Source: Paragorgia papillata (taxonomy: Eukaryota; Cnidaria; Anthozoa; Scleralcyonacea; Coralliidae). From it: DNA of 64,000 nucleotides. The notes beneath the pieces were generated by a model. That model was given only the letters and a program-made list of their open reading frames with translations. It was not told the DNA's origin and did not search any database. Positions 1 through 12,086 of this stretch are shown here, one piece after another (position 1 is the stretch's first letter; every line of letters starts with the position of its first letter). The stretch lies in NCBI GenBank assembly GCA_035771165.1, contig JAWNZC010000028.1, positions 240,001-304,000 of the forward strand. Reading direction: 5' to 3'. Both the position numbers and the translations under genes were made by a program.

Positions 1-360
1 TTATTTCCTAAGGCTATTTCCTAAGTTGCCAGAACACTCCTGCACGGAAATCCTGAGTAACATATCGGAACTTTAGGTAGCATAGTCATTCTAGCATGTT
101 GTAGCGCTGCTACGATGCGCTTAGCACTAGTACATGTCGTACTTAACTAACTTCGGATGTCCGTCATTCGTGCTGCATTGCGTCACAGAGTAATACTCAT
201 TAACTGTTAACCCTTTGAGGCCTTGACCTCTCCCTGTGCTGAATAAAATCGTGTGACGTTAGCCATGCAGAATTTAGCTATGCTACCTAAAGTTCTGATA
301 TGTTACTCAGGATTTCCGTCAGGAGTGTTCTGGCAACTTAGGAAATAGCCTTAGGAAATA
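1..360. mobile_element. Foldback MITE with ~80-bp terminal inverted repeats
   Basis: Positions 1-85 reappear inverted at about 278-360 with only a few mismatches. Both arms carry the block GTTGCCAGAACACTCCTG and end in TTATTTCCTAAGG. The middle contains a piece of the dispersed 'CCCTTTGAGGCC..GTGCTGAATAAAAT' repeat. There is no coding capacity. The left edge may extend before the window. Confidence 0.8.
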
Positions 361-822
361 ACTTAGGAAATAGCAGGCTACTTTGACGCGTCGCCAGGCT
401 TCACAGTGTTACTAGAAATAAACATAAACGCAACAACCCCTCGCCCGCTTTATATCTATTTTTAACACAACAACCCGACCCCATCTCTTCATGATCTAAA
501 AAGCCGTTCTAGTTGTTTCAAAATTTCTTCATCGTTCTCTCTCGAGTTAAGTAGAATACACCAGAGCAGAATTCTTTACCAGCTTTGAACAGTTTCAGGA
601 CACATCCTTGTTCTTTCAGATACATTTCGGTCGGCATTGTTTTCGGTCTTTATTGTATAAATTTTTAGGCTTTTTTCAGTGGTTTTAAGTCATGTTTATT
701 GTTGCCTCTTCTCTGCTGTCTCTATTGCTGTCACATCTCTTCTTAGCCTTCTTTCTCTTATTTATTCTATTATACTTTCTATTATATTATTCAGATTGCT
801 TGCACGTTCCAGACAAAAGTAC
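361..822. other. Gene-free stretch, nothing recognised
   Basis: AT/T-rich sequence without a convincing exon or repeat boundary. A 67-codon open frame at 679-882 is hydrophobic low-complexity sequence that runs into the next foldback element. I do not regard it as a gene. Confidence 0.4.
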
Positions 823-1304
823 ATTAAAGTGTTTATGAAACGAAAATTAAGTTTGTCTTATTTGAAAGAACTTTTGAAATGACAAAGTAAGATCTTTTGC
901 TGTTTTTTGTTTCCTTGCTTCGTTTATGAGATATTTTAGTTTGTTTTATATGTGAAACTAACCAGTGACATCACAAGGTGCATAATGACTTACCGGGAAA
1001 GGTTATATATCTTTTCTGTTATCAAACGGAATCACTTCAAAGCAATTATGTGTGCGTTTTTCCCTTACAACAACAGAAATATACATTTTCAACTGATTCC
1101 GTTTAGTAACAGCAAAGATATATAACCTTTCCCAGTAAGTCATTATGCACGTTGTGATGTCACTGGTTAGTTTCACATATAAAACAAACTGAAATATCTC
1201 ATAAACGAAGCAAGGAAACGAAAAACAGCAAAAGATGTTACTTTGTCATTTCAAAAGTACTTTCAAATAAGACAAACTTAATTTTCGTTTCATAAACACT
1301 TTAA
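823..1304. mobile_element. Foldback MITE, family F1 (copy 1)
   Basis: Two arms of roughly 200 bp (about 823-1025 and 1090-1304) are near-perfect inverted copies. Each contains AAACGAAAATTAAGTTTGTC, a TTCCTTGCTTCG block and a GTGACATCAC motif. Related copies lie at 21.6-22.1 kb and, more degraded, at 24.85-25.17 kb. Non-coding. Confidence 0.8.
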
Positions 1305-1350
1305 AGAACAAGACGCCTGGTGAGGCGTTCACTCGGGCTACTGCAAAATC

Positions 1351-1829
1351 ACATGCAGTGCTATATATAGCAGGTGATGTCACATGCAGTGCTATATATA
1401 GCAGGTGATGTCACATGCAGTGCTATATATAGTAGGTGATGTCACATGCAGTGCTATATATAGTAGGTGATGTCACATGCAGTGCTATATATAGTAGGTG
1501 ATCTCACATGCAGTGCTATATATAGTAGGTGATCTCACATGCAGTGCTATATATAGTAGGTGATGTTACATGCAGTGCTATATATAGTAGGTGATGTCAC
1601 ATGCAGTGCTATATATAGTAGGTGATGTCACATGCAGTGCTATATATAGCAGGTGATGTCACATGCAGTGCTATATATAGTAGGTGATGTTACATGCAGT
1701 GCTATATATAGTAGGTGATCTCACATGCAGTGCTATATATAGTAGGTGATGTCACATGCAGTGCTATATATAGTAGGTGATGTCACATGCAGTGCTATAT
1801 ATAGTAGGTGATGTCACATGCAATGCTAA
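1351..1829. repeat. 31-bp satellite array, 15 full units plus a partial
   Basis: The unit begins ACATGCAGTGCTATATATAG, followed by (T/C)AGGTGATGTC, 31 bp in all. It recurs with strict period from 1351 to a last partial copy at 1816. Copies differ at two or three sites only, so the array is recently homogenised. There are no spacers, so it is not a CRISPR array. Confidence 0.95.
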
Positions 1830-1929
1830 GATCTAAAGTCTATTAAACACATTAATTTATTATCGAAATAAAAGTATAGCGTGCTGCGTAGGCAGTGTTG
1901 AAACAACAATCGAAATATAGTAACTTAGG

Positions 1930-2452
1930 TTAGATAGACTGCCGAAACAGAGAACGTAGGAATCTAACGTTGACGTTTCTCTCTGACGAAGGGCCTTCGC
2001 TCCAGGGGCGCAACTAGAAAATTTCGAGGGCAGGGGTTGAACGCAAAAAAAGGGCAAAGTCGTTCAGTATTCTAAACAATTTGGGACTAGAAGGCAGTGG
2101 TGTGGGAAGCAGAGATTCTAGGGGGGTCCAGGGGCATGCCCCCCCGGAATTTTTTTGAATTTTAGGTCTCTGAAACGGCATTTCCTGCATTTTTAGGACG
2201 CTTTTCTCGTATTTTCAGTTGCGGAAATGTTTATTTTGGTCTCGCATTATTGCGGAGAATTGTATTGCGTGCTACAACACGATTAATTATCTGTTTATCT
2301 AATGTCTAACCTAGTATTAGAGGTCTCACAAAAAGGGCAGGGGTTAAAAAGGGCAGGGGTTGCAACCCCCCCAACCCCCCCCCCCCCCTAGTTGCGCCCC
2401 TGCGCTCGAAACGTTAGATTCCTACGTTCTCTGTTTCGGCAGTATATCTAAT
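1930..2452. mobile_element. MITE interrupted by a second MITE (outer element)
   Basis: The arms at 1930-1970 and 2408-2450 are inverted copies containing CTGCCGAAACAGAGAACG. The loop of this foldback is occupied by the separate element at 2003-2402. Confidence 0.65.
2003..2402. mobile_element. 400-bp MITE with CAGGGGCGCAACTAG termini
   Basis: The element starts CAGGGGCGCAACTAG and ends with the reverse complement CTAGTTGCGCCCCTG. The pentamer CGCTC flanks it on both sides (1998-2002 and 2403-2407), consistent with a 5-bp target duplication. The inside is G/C-homopolymer-rich and non-coding. Confidence 0.75.
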
Positions 2453-2604
2453 TTATTATCGAGTCGGTTTTCTTTGTTCTTCCGAGATCTTTATATCGCA
2501 TAAAGACCTTGAATACTAATTAGATACGAAATGAAGAAAAAAACAAGGAAAATCTTTGTCCAAGGTGGAAAAAAAAGACAAAACTTTGTTGGAAAACCTC
2601 CTCG

Positions 2605-2720
2605 ATAATAAATTAAGTCAGATAAATCCCTCGAACGTCGGGATGTATGCGATATAAAGCATATTATTGCGATTATATAGCATACATCCCTCGTTCTCGG
2701 GATTTATCTATTACTTAGTC
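2605..2720. repeat. Imperfect palindrome / short foldback
   Basis: The inverted arms contain AGATAAATCCCTCG and GGATGTATGC, with a short AT-rich loop in the middle. Probably a solo MITE; non-coding. Confidence 0.6.
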
Positions 2721-2795
2721 ACAGACAAAAGTCAAAACATAATCCAATTCTCCGATAGAAAACACAATTTGCAATAACAAAACACGATTGCCTGT

Positions 2796-3068
2796 ACTAC
2801 TCAAATCAGTAGAGCGAGACATAGACGATGTTTTCATCGCTTCCGAAGCGACAGTTTCGTTAACCGCAGATCAATTTCAAAGCAATCACGAGGTGTATTC
2901 TTATGTACCACGTGATAGCTTGTTTACGAGTTAACAATTGGATGTTTATCACGTGGTACATGAGAATACACCTCGTGATTCCTTTAATATTGATCCGCGG
3001 TTAATAAAACTGACACTTCGGAAGCGATAAAAAAATCATCCATGTCTCGCTCTACTGATTTGAGTAGT
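2796..3068. mobile_element. Foldback MITE with TACTACTCAAATCAGTAGAG ends
   Basis: The arms at 2796-2935 and about 2945-3068 are inverted copies. They share CACGAGGTGTATTCT, TACCACGTGATA and GCGAGACAT blocks. The element ends in the inverse of its start (CTCTACTGATTTGAGTAGTA). Non-coding. Confidence 0.8.
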
Positions 3069-3073
3069 ATTTA

Positions 3074-4016
3074 TTAACGTATTTCCACACATGTACAGCG
3101 TTCAATATGTCACGTCTCTTCGCAGAAAGTCGGTCACCTGCAAGTTCACTTAATGAACGGCGTGTGCGATTGTAAGCGTATATAATAATATCAAGATACT
3201 TGCCAGCGACATTACTGCCCAATAACTACATGTCTGTGAACATAACACACAAAACACATCCGAGACGAGAAAGGGCACTCACTCACTCAGTCAAAATGAA
3301 AGAAGGCACATGCAATTGCAGTCATGCACTGGTCAGTGGTCTAATGCATAGATATAGTCACATGCCTAAGTTTCGCAAAGCTTATTGGTCAATATCGCCA
3401 GCGGCCGCGCGGAGGACTAATAACGCGACGCAAAAAAATAAAATTAAAAATAATCGCGAAACCTAGACTCGTCTACCTGCGTTAGCCCGAGTAATTAGCA
3501 ATAGCTTTATCCTTGTTAGCTGATAGCAAGTTTAACGTACCTGGTACTGCTAGAATACCAGTCGGGATCTCTTTTTCACGAATATATTTCTCTCGCATGT
3601 AGTCTTGGACTTCGGTTTCGTTGATCTTGCTGGAGGAATTTCGAATTTTTTTCTCGTCGTTGATCTCGCTGGAGGAATTTCGACATGTTTTGTGCTCGTC
3701 AATTTCAAAAGATTTTGTCCTATTGCGTAGTACGTTATGTCTAACGTGTGCATATAAGTGTTCTGTCTTGCTTGGCTCACAAGGATACGGACACCAATGT
3801 ATCTTTATGTGTATTTGCATGTAGTTTTCGTTCTCCAAGTTAGTTGGAACGACTTTTGTAAACGTTTTCTTCGGCCTACAATCTCGTCCTAAGAAAATGA
3901 ACACCAATATTTATAATTTGTTCCCAGACTGCTGAGAAGGGGGGGAGGGGGATAGGCGGTGCATCTGCCCTGGGGCCCGGCCCACGTTAGGGGCCCGTAC
4001 GGTCGCCTATGCATGG
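3074..4016. other. Gene-free stretch with a small direct repeat
   Basis: A 36-bp direct duplication built on GATCT(T/C)GCTGGAGGAATTTCGA lies at about 3622-3690. The motif ACTCG-CTACC...AGCCCGAGTAATTA at 3465-3496 matches one at 58,770-58,800 and probably marks the end of a repeat family. A minus-strand open frame (3482-3907, 141 codons) has no recognisable domain, and the direct repeat accounts for part of it. Confidence 0.4.
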
Positions 4017-6400
4017 AGCGCCGAATGAGATTTTATTACAAGTTTTAAATATTCATGACGTATTCATTTTATATGATAAACTAACACTGGTGGAACCATA
4101 GTTAATAGAACATATACATGGTTTGGAAGCTCTATTGTCTTTCAACATGAAGCATGTTCATGTTGAACCGTGGTTGAACTGACAATAGAGTTACTTATAT
4201 GGAAGTAAATTCTATGGACACGTGATGATGAAGCACCACAACACGTGATGATGAAGCAACTCACTAATTAAACCCGATCGTTGCTATTGGATGACTGCTT
4301 CATTATACAGAAAATACAATACCGTAAAATTGCGCAAATTTCCATAAACTTGAACAAAAACATAGAACAATCACTTTGGACGAGTTTCCGAACCATGTAT
4401 TCTTGGTTTGCACTTGACGTCATGGCGGCCATGTTGGAGGAACTTTAACAAAAGAATCTCATTAGCAGCTATTGTATTTAGAGTAAGTTTTCCTCCAACA
4501 TGGCCGCCGTTTCTTTGTCTTCCAAATCTCAAGAGATTGATTGCAAACCATCAATATATGTTCTATTAACTATGTGGAACTCACGATCTAACGTAAACCT
4601 GTCAATTATGATATTCTGAAGTCCTATATATGTACAACGTAACATACAAGAATGGCGTAACATATCATACACTTTCAGATTCCAATGTGGTATTTACTTT
4701 AGTTTAGTGACGTACTTGCACTTCATGACAAACTTCACTTAAGACGATAATTATGATCCTTTGCGCGATTTTCGGGCCGCGAAAAACTGACGGGTATTCG
4801 CGGGAAGAGTCGTAGTATTATTCCGAAATGTCAAACAGTCGGAGAAGGGGTTTAAATAACAGACCAAATCTTGCTTTGTTTTTCAATGCAGTGGAAAGCA
4901 GGAGACGGTGTAACTTTATAACCCCAAACACAGTAGGTATCTTCGCGCATGGAAAGTGAAGCTCTCGGAGATATGCAATTTGATGTCTTGATATTATGTA
5001 TTTAGGTCGGCCCCTGCTTCCTGAGGTGGATTGTCTCTCGACGTTTTATATCGGCCGTTCCTGTGCATATACCGTTCTTCTTGGGTTCTTGTTCTCCAGC
5101 AGCTGCTTCAAAGTGACATCTTAGCATTCTTAGGTTACTAGTCACTGTTCGTATATCGTTATTAAATGCTACGACCTCTGGTTCATCTTATTCGTTTGAA
5201 CTTTCTACTATAACAGGCAAGTGATTCGCATGTTTCATCCAGACGACGTTCAAGCACTTTTTCAGGTACAAAGTTACACCATCTCCTGCTTCCAAGCACA
5301 CCTCAACCTCGGAAAGTAACTTCCGTACTGCATCGAAAAACGAAACAAGATTTGGTCTGTTAATCAAACCCGTTCTTAGCTCCGCCTGTTTGACTCTTCC
5401 CGCGAACTCCCGCCAGTTTTTCGCGGCCAGCAAAATGGGATCGAAAATAGCGCAAAGGATCATAATTTTCCTTTCAGTGTGAAGTTTGTCATGAAGTGCC
5501 AGTATACGTCATAAACTAAAGTAAATACCACATTGGAATCTGAAAATTTATGATATGTTACGGCATGTTTTAGAATATCATACATAATTGACCAAATTTA
5601 CGTGAGATGGCGAGTTCCACCATGTTAGTTTATCACAGGGATTATTTTAACGTGCAGTGATAACCAATTTGTGCAGTGATAAATGAGATTTGTGCAGTGA
5701 TAAGCGCAATTTTGTGCAGTGATAAATTTTTCTTTAATATTTAAGAATGGGTGTTACTCGTGAAAGGAGTGCATCAGAAATTATGTTCAAAGGCACAGTA
5801 CATACTACATTCCAACATATACTATTTAATATCAATATTTAAATTAGCAAATACACAAATAAGACGATAAGTTAAAGGACCCTGGTCCACTATCTTCTGA
5901 TAACGTTAAGCGTACCGTAAACTTTAACAGCCTTGTGCCCTTAATTTCAACTTTCAAGATACACGAGTATAGCTACTATAGCAATACTACCCTAATAAAC
6001 AAAACGCTAGTGTTCTTACTATTTAGCCAGACTACCCAACGGTGCCAACCAGCCAACCCCACAAACATGCTTGAGGTTTCTCTCAGGTCGATGCGTCTGT
6101 GCCCGTGTGTTACTATTTGACCATTGTTATTTTGAAAATGCGAATGTATGCTGTGCGAAAAGGATTAAAAATTGGGAAAAGGAGGGCCGCTTATGTATAC
6201 TATGACAGTACTGACGAGCTACCGAGCTACTCAGTGCTCCATCGCTGTTTAACGTGCTACTGAAGTTAGATTTTATCCCTTTTTCAGCTCTTTGTGCAGT
6301 GATAAAAATTCCTTAAAATAATCCCTGGTTTATCATATAAAATGAATACGTAAAGTTTACAAGTCTCATTCGGCGCCCCATAGCCGCCGACCACGCGCCA
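4017..6400. mobile_element. Nested foldback elements (outer pair 4017-4080 / 6330-6400)
   Basis: The outer arms share CGCCGAATGAGA and ATTCATTTTATATGATAAAC in inverted orientation. Inside lie an inner long foldback (4615-5595) and a cluster of TGTGCAGTGATAA motifs (about 5650-5720, with another copy at 6296). A short inverted pair around 4425-4510 contains TGGCGGCCATGTTGGAGG. No reading frame survives with a recognisable product. Confidence 0.55.
4615..5595. mobile_element. ~1-kb long-arm foldback transposon
   Basis: Left arm about 4617-4930 and right arm about 5255-5595 are inverted copies more than 300 bp long. They share blocks such as ATTCCACTGTTT-like divergent parts, GCGCAAAGGATCATAATT, AGACCAAATCTTG and CCACATTGGAATCTGA. 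The 91-codon minus frame at 5188-5463 falls within an arm and is not treated as a gene. Confidence 0.6.
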
Positions 6401-6651
6401 CGCGTATCTGCTTTCGTTGAATTCGATCTTGTAATTAGGAATTTTTGTTAGGAATTGTTTCAATACTCTGTTTCAATAATGTAGTTATTTAGACACTGCA
6501 TGACTGTCAGTTGAAAGCTAAAACGCACATTTTGCGCCGTAGTGCGGTAGCGGCAATGTAGCACGACACCGCATGTGAGTACTCACAGTACTCGCACAAC
6601 AGTAGAAATAGGCAAATTAAACCCAATCGCCTCTGACATCTGAGACGTCCT

Positions 6652-7060
6652 TTAGGCCTGGTTCATACGTCGCATTTAATTGAAACTTTGAAACAAATTG
6701 AACTCAATCAATTAAATGCGACTGTAGTGCGACGAATGAAACGAATTAAATTCGACTGAAGAGTTAAATTCGTCTGAGACGTTGTATCCGTCACGGTGAG
6801 ACGGATACAACGTCTGAAATGCGTGTTGGTTTCAGACGTCGCTGTATCGTCGCATCGATTTAAATGCATAAATTATGAGTACATATTTTTTGAGCCTGTG
6901 ATCAGATTTTTGTTTACTTCGCATACGTATTGGACGTTTTTGGCGCGATCTAGCGGGATTTTCCTTGCTCGTCACTGAATTAAATTCGTCGCATGAAACG
7001 AATTCGAGTTTACGACGAAGCTAACTATGAATTAAATTCGACGTATGAACCAGGCCTAAT
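6652..7060. mobile_element. MITE with TTAGGCCTGGTTCATACGTCG ends
   Basis: It starts TTAGGCCTGGTTCATACGTC and ends with the inverse (GACGTATGAACCAGGCCTAA). A central palindrome GACGTTGTATCCGTC / GACGGATACAACGTC lies near 6780-6820. The repeated words AATTAAATTCG and AATTAAATGCG recur in a related copy around 56,545-56,700. Confidence 0.8.
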
Positions 7061-7470
7061 TAGGGGCCCGCGAGATTTACCTTCGCCCGGGCCCATTGTT
7101 CCTTATACCATACCTGATTTAAACTGCGCATGTTTTTATAGTAATGTAAACCGTGTATATAAATTGTATTTTTAATGCAATACCTGAAGAATTAGAATGA
7201 CATCCAAGCACCACTAACACCATGGCCATCAAGTTTCTCATCTTGTTACCGAGTTGAATATAGCCGTAAAAGTATATAATTTTCTTTTTGCGAAACACTC
7301 AGGTTAACGTATCTGATGTACAGCTCTGGATATACAGTGTGTATCAAAGAAAACGGAGCCTTAGAAAATGAATTAGTACATTCTGTTCCAACAAACCTAT
7401 GCTATATATAGTAGTTTGAAAGCCCTAAACACCTCTGAGCCACGGATGCGCAAAAATACGATCTTAATTA

Positions 7471-7580
7471 AGACCCCGTTTACACTAGAGCAAAAGTTTC
7501 CGGATTCGTGCATGGTTTTTTAATCCCGGAAAAACAATGTGAATCCGGATACTTTTGCTCTAGTGTAAGCGGGGTCTTAT
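7471..7580. mobile_element. 110-bp foldback MITE
   Basis: AAGACCCCGTTTACACTAGA at the left is mirrored by the inverse at the right, with AGCAAAAGT and TCCGGATTC also mirrored. The loop is short and the sequence is non-coding. Confidence 0.85.
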
Positions 7581-8602
7581 ACGCCCTGGGAAATTAGGAT
7601 AACTTGAAGTGCCGGCATGGTGCAAGTATTTAAAAGCTTTTTCTCTTCCTGTTTAAGGTACGGTCAGTCTTCCGTTGAAAAATCACTACGTTTCTTTGTT
7701 GTGTTTACACTTGCCGTAACGTAGTCATTTGGGACATTAAGATGCTACGACGGCGTCTTCAGCGATGGCGTATACTCCAAATAAAAGAATTGTACACTGT
7801 TATTTTCAAGGAGTTAATTACCCCCCCCCCCCCACCCCTTCTGCCCCTTTTTGGTAGAGTTAAAAAAGTGGAGTTATGTTAACTCCATTTTCAGAGGTAA
7901 TACAACTCCTTGACTCTTATTTTCAGTGTTAAGTAGAGTTACAAATCCCTTATTGGAGGTCAATTGGTAGAGAGTTATTACAACTTCAAGTTTGGAGTTA
8001 AAAACTATTTTTAACTCCATTAAGTGTAATTCGCACATGCAACGATGCATGTATGGGTGTAGAAATTCTACCGAGTACTGTCGACAAATCCCAAATTTTA
8101 TTTTATAACTGGGGTTTTCCCGATTACTCCCTCCCATGTATACTTGATGACACAGTCTTTACGTATTATAGACATCAGAAATTGAACCGTAAAGTTACAT
8201 CTCATGGATTAACATTATCGCATTCATTGTCAATAAACTTATATTCTACGTTAGCATTGATAGCGTTTTTATCTTGAAGTTGGTGAAGTTTCAGACGTTT
8301 TTGCTCTACAAGCTGTTAAATAAGTTTAAATAAGTTGTTAAACTCAGAATTAAACTCTGAGATCCGCCCGACCGGACGCAAAGGTTGAAACTTTATCACG
8401 GCAACGTCAAGCTAATAGGAAGTATATACTATAACGTTAAAAAATGTCAGTTCTTTCACGTGGCCGTAGGATTTTAATATAGTCAATGTTCTGCTTCTTC
8501 CCTTTGTACAACATTCTTCACGCCCTTTTAAGCTTCCAATGTTCTAGGTTTCGAGTATACATCACTTCGTGCCTATAGGATGTCTAAGGATTTCCCACGG
8601 AC

Positions 8603-8785
8603 GAGTAAAATAGTCTGGTGTTAGGCAGAGTAAAATAGTCTGGTGTTAGACAGAGTAAAATAGTCTGGTGTTAGATAGAGTAAAATAGTCTGGTGTTAGA
8701 CAGAGTAAAATGGTGTTAGACAGAGTAAAATAGTCTGGAGTTAGACAGAGTAAAATAGTCTGGAGTTAGACAGAGTAAAATATTT
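8603..8785. repeat. 25-bp satellite array A (about 7 units)
   Basis: The unit is AGTAAAATAGTCTGGTGTTAGACAG with point variants and one shortened copy. It is preceded by GGATTTCCCACGGACGAGTA, which resembles the dispersed single-copy element at 26,930-27,021. Confidence 0.95.
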
Positions 8786-9154
8786 AAGAGGCAGTTTTTG
8801 GCAGATTAGAATTTCGGCTTGGTCGCCCGTGAGAAGACGGTACTTCTTGTTTGACTTACCAAATACCACAGCCATTTCTTCCGGGTACTCCGGTTTCGTT
8901 CTGTACTAACACTGGACTAACGAGTTTACGGGTTTTTAGTTAGTTTAGTTTAGTTTAGTTTATCCAATACGCTTGACCTAGAAGAGAACGAGGGGAATCT
9001 AACAGGATTTGATGCATTTCCTCTTCAACGAGGCTTGCCAAAACGGAATGACGCAGTATAGTTTAGTATAAAGTTAAATATTACCAAAAATTACAAATGT
9101 GACAAAATTATAATACAAATCTCTTCAAACACCTCTGATATCTACCTTACAAAT

Positions 9155-9320
9155 GTATAGAGCGTTTTCATCTGACGTCACGGCGGCCATATTGGTGCAC
9201 CAAAACAATGAAATGGCGGCCATATTGGTGTACGGTATGGGAATTAGCTCTTTCTTATTCAAATATTTTGTATTGTTTCACAACCCCAATGGGGCCACCG
9301 ATCACGTGAGTGAAAACGGT
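9155..9320. mobile_element. MITE family M1, copy 1
   Basis: Ends are ATAGAGCGTTTTCA and TGAAAACGGTCTAT. Inside are the characteristic CATCTGACGTCACGGCGGCC and a second GGCGGCCATATTGGTG. A cleaner copy lies at 14,142-14,310 and a diverged one at 59,385-59,535. Confidence 0.85.
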
Positions 9321-9424
9321 CTATAGTGTGGAGTGTGGTCCTTGACGCGTTCCGATCCTCAGGGACGCCGGAACTGGGGGGGGGGGGGGGGACAGGAGGG
9401 GCAAGGGGGGCTGAAGTGCCCTTT

Positions 9425-10010
9425 TCATTTGAATAAAAAACTTTTTAAGGTGCCTCTATGGCCTGTGGGGTCTTTACCTATTTAAATAACTTAGGTTAAA
9501 AGAAAATGTTTCCCGAAATTTATTCTCAAAAATATTAAATCCCCGCCCATTAACAGCGCTTCAAAGTTGGGACCTCTTTAACTGTGACCGTGCATTAGGG
9601 ACATGGTGCGAGTTTACGCTGTGACGTCACGGTCGGAACCGAACTTCTGACTATTTAGTGTGTTTTTGGTATTGCGTCTCTTAAACCTTTATTTAAGCAA
9701 TGAAAACTTTAAATATATTCATCAATATGTTCCAAGATGGTTCGTCTGACTCAGACTCGGTGGAAGAAATGTTGGTGTTCCGACTGTGACGCAAATGTGA
9801 CGTAAATCTATCAATTAGAGCCCAGGCCCAAGAAAACGGTCTAACTTTCAAAATGGCGCGATTTGGGCTGATTTGGCCAACTTCGGAGCACTGTTAATGG
9901 GCGAGCATTTAATATTTTTGAGAAAAAATTGCGGGAAACATTTTCTTTTAAACTAAGTTATTTAAATATGTAAAGATCCCACAGACCATAGAGGCACTTT
10001 AAATACCTCA
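9425..10010. mobile_element. Foldback element
   Basis: The arms around 9440-9580 and 9880-10,010 are inverted copies. They share AGAAAATGTTTCCCG, CCCATTAACAG and the AGGTGCCTCTATGG-type end. Non-coding. Confidence 0.65.
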
Positions 10011-11041
10011 ATGACGCGGTGTTTTTATCGGAAATAAATGTTCTTAACTTGTTTCTGCTCTATTTCTATTTGTTGATGCTTACGTCTTTCTGACTTCCGA
10101 GTCGAGTTTCAACTGTATTTCGACGAGTTCCACTTTATACTAAAAATAAGTAAAGGCTGGTGACTTTCATAGAGAATATTTCAGGCGACCCTCATTTAAA
10201 GCTCCGTAAAATACACAAAAATCGCTCGATCTCGTGAAAATTGCCATCAGTACATTCTTCAAGAACTTGGCTTTCCGTTCATTGCTCTTTCATCTTCCTT
10301 GAAGCTCAACTGAAACGTTTATATACAAACCGGCTTTGGCTTTACAAAAGCTCTCGCCGTATGCGTACTACGAACGGCCAGTGTCACCTCAGTTTGTATG
10401 AACGTTTCTCGAGCTGCGAAAATAAACGTTTGGGTCGAAAGAGCCGGCAATGAACCGAAAACCAAGTTCTTAACAAATGTATACTGATGGCAATTTTGGC
10501 GAAATCGAGCGGTTTTTGTGGATTTTACCAGATTTTATGGAGCTTCAAGTGAGGGCCGTCTGAAATATTAGAGTAAAGCAATACTCTATTTAACAATTAG
10601 TCACCGAAGTCGAGGTGATTATCGTTGAATATATAAACGATAATCACTGAGACTGAGGTGACTAATTGTTTTAGTGAAATTTCAGGCAAGAAGAATAACC
10701 AAGAAATTTACTGAAACAGACATTTTTAACTGTAGTTCTACCATGTAAATTCAACCCTGCGAAGTTTTCTTCACGCTTTGACAGCTGTCGAAGACCTTCA
10801 ATTCCACATACGATTAAAATTGACCCAAAATTCAAATAATTTTATGACTAAACCAGGCTTTAGCGCCGCCGTCGTCGTCGTAGCATCTTAAGGTCCCTAT
10901 ACTACGCTTAGCACTCCGGCTGCAAATCACTACGCTATGGTAAATTTACCGCAGCGTCATAGTGTAAACAGACGATGTTTTTGCTACGGAACGCTCACCC
11001 CAATCCGGACCACCACCGTACCGTAATATTGTAAAGCGGGC

Positions 11042-11487
11042 CTAGGCCTGGCCAAACGCTTTCAACATTTCATTCAACATCGTTCAACATTGTTGAATTC
11101 AACATGTTGAAAGCGTTTGGCCACCCCTGTTGAATGATGTTGAACGTTGTTGAATGGTGTTGAATGATGTTGAACGAAATTTGAACATGTTCAAATTTTC
11201 GTTCAACACGCGTTCAACATTTCTATTGTTCTCAAAATGTTGACTAGAAGGTGTTGAACGCATTTGGCCACATTTCATTCAACTTTATTGAACAGAGACA
11301 TGCGCCATTCGGGATATTGTCGATTCCAGCTTTTGTGGTAGCCCGCGTTCAATTAATTGTCATTCATGAATGTTGAATGATGTTGAATTCATTTGGCCAC
11401 TCGTGCTTTCAACATTATTCAACATCGTTCAACAATGTTGAATGACCGGTTGAATGCGATGTTGAAAGCGTTTGGCCAGGCCTTTTA
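11042..11487. mobile_element. MITE rich in GTTGAA/TTCAAC words
   Basis: The terminal inverted repeat AGGCCTGGCCAAACGCTTTC begins the element, and its inverse (GAAAGCGTTTGGCCAGGCCT) closes it. The interior is a scramble of ATGTTGAATG and CATTCAACAT palindromes. Internal GCGTTTGGCCA copies suggest repeated partial duplication. Confidence 0.85.
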
Positions 11488-12086
11488 ATTTATAACGCAG
11501 CGCTTATAGGGCTTTCAAACTAATACAATAGGTTGTTTTAAAAGAACACTAATTCATTTTCTAAGGGTTCCGGTTTTTTTATACACACTGTGTAACACTG
11601 ATTTTATAGATACTGTATAGTATTTTCACGTGGGAGGAAAAATTTATAAATTTCCGAATTGGGTTCCAAACTACCATGTCAACTATTAAGTGCAATTAAC
11701 ACATGCAACGATACATGCATGGGCGTAGAAATTCCGAGTACTACCGACAAATTCCACATTTTATTATAACTGGGGTTTTCCCGATTAATCCCTTAACAAA
11801 CCTTTTGAGTACAAACCGGACGCTCTAACCATGCATTGATTCACTAGAATTCAAATAGCAAGCAAAGGTTGAAACTTTATCACGGCAACGTCAAGCTAAT
11901 AGAAAGTATATATACTAACGTTAAAAAATGGCAGTTCTTTCACATGGCCGTAGGATTTTAATATAGTCAATGTTCTGCTTCTTCCCTTTGTACAACATTC
12001 TTCACGCCCTTTTAAGCTCCCAAGGCTCTAGGTTTTGAGTATACATCACTTCGTGCCTAGGATGTCTAAGGATTTCCCTCGGACGA

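Larger units (their letters stand above)
7990..10660. repeat. Segmental duplication, copy A
   Basis: Blocks at 8020-8110, 8375-8600, 8906-9155, 9340-9440 and 10,020-10,620 recur in the same order at 11.69-16.68 kb. Between them lie a short satellite array (8603-8785), a MITE (9155-9320) and a foldback (9425-10,010). The duplicated 70-codon frame (10,241-10,453) is part of the duplicated foldback and has no recognisable domain. Confidence 0.75.

Noticed and set aside
1351..1829. CRISPR-like look of a 31-bp repeat
   Set aside because: There are no unique spacers between units and the surroundings are eukaryotic. It is a satellite.
3482..3907. 141-codon minus-strand open frame
   Set aside because: It contains a translated 36-bp DNA duplication, has no domain, signal or splice sites, and lies among repeats.
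10241..10453. 70-codon frame conserved at 16,315-16,527
   Set aside because: Similarity extends evenly through flanking non-coding foldback sequence, so it reflects DNA duplication rather than protein conservation.
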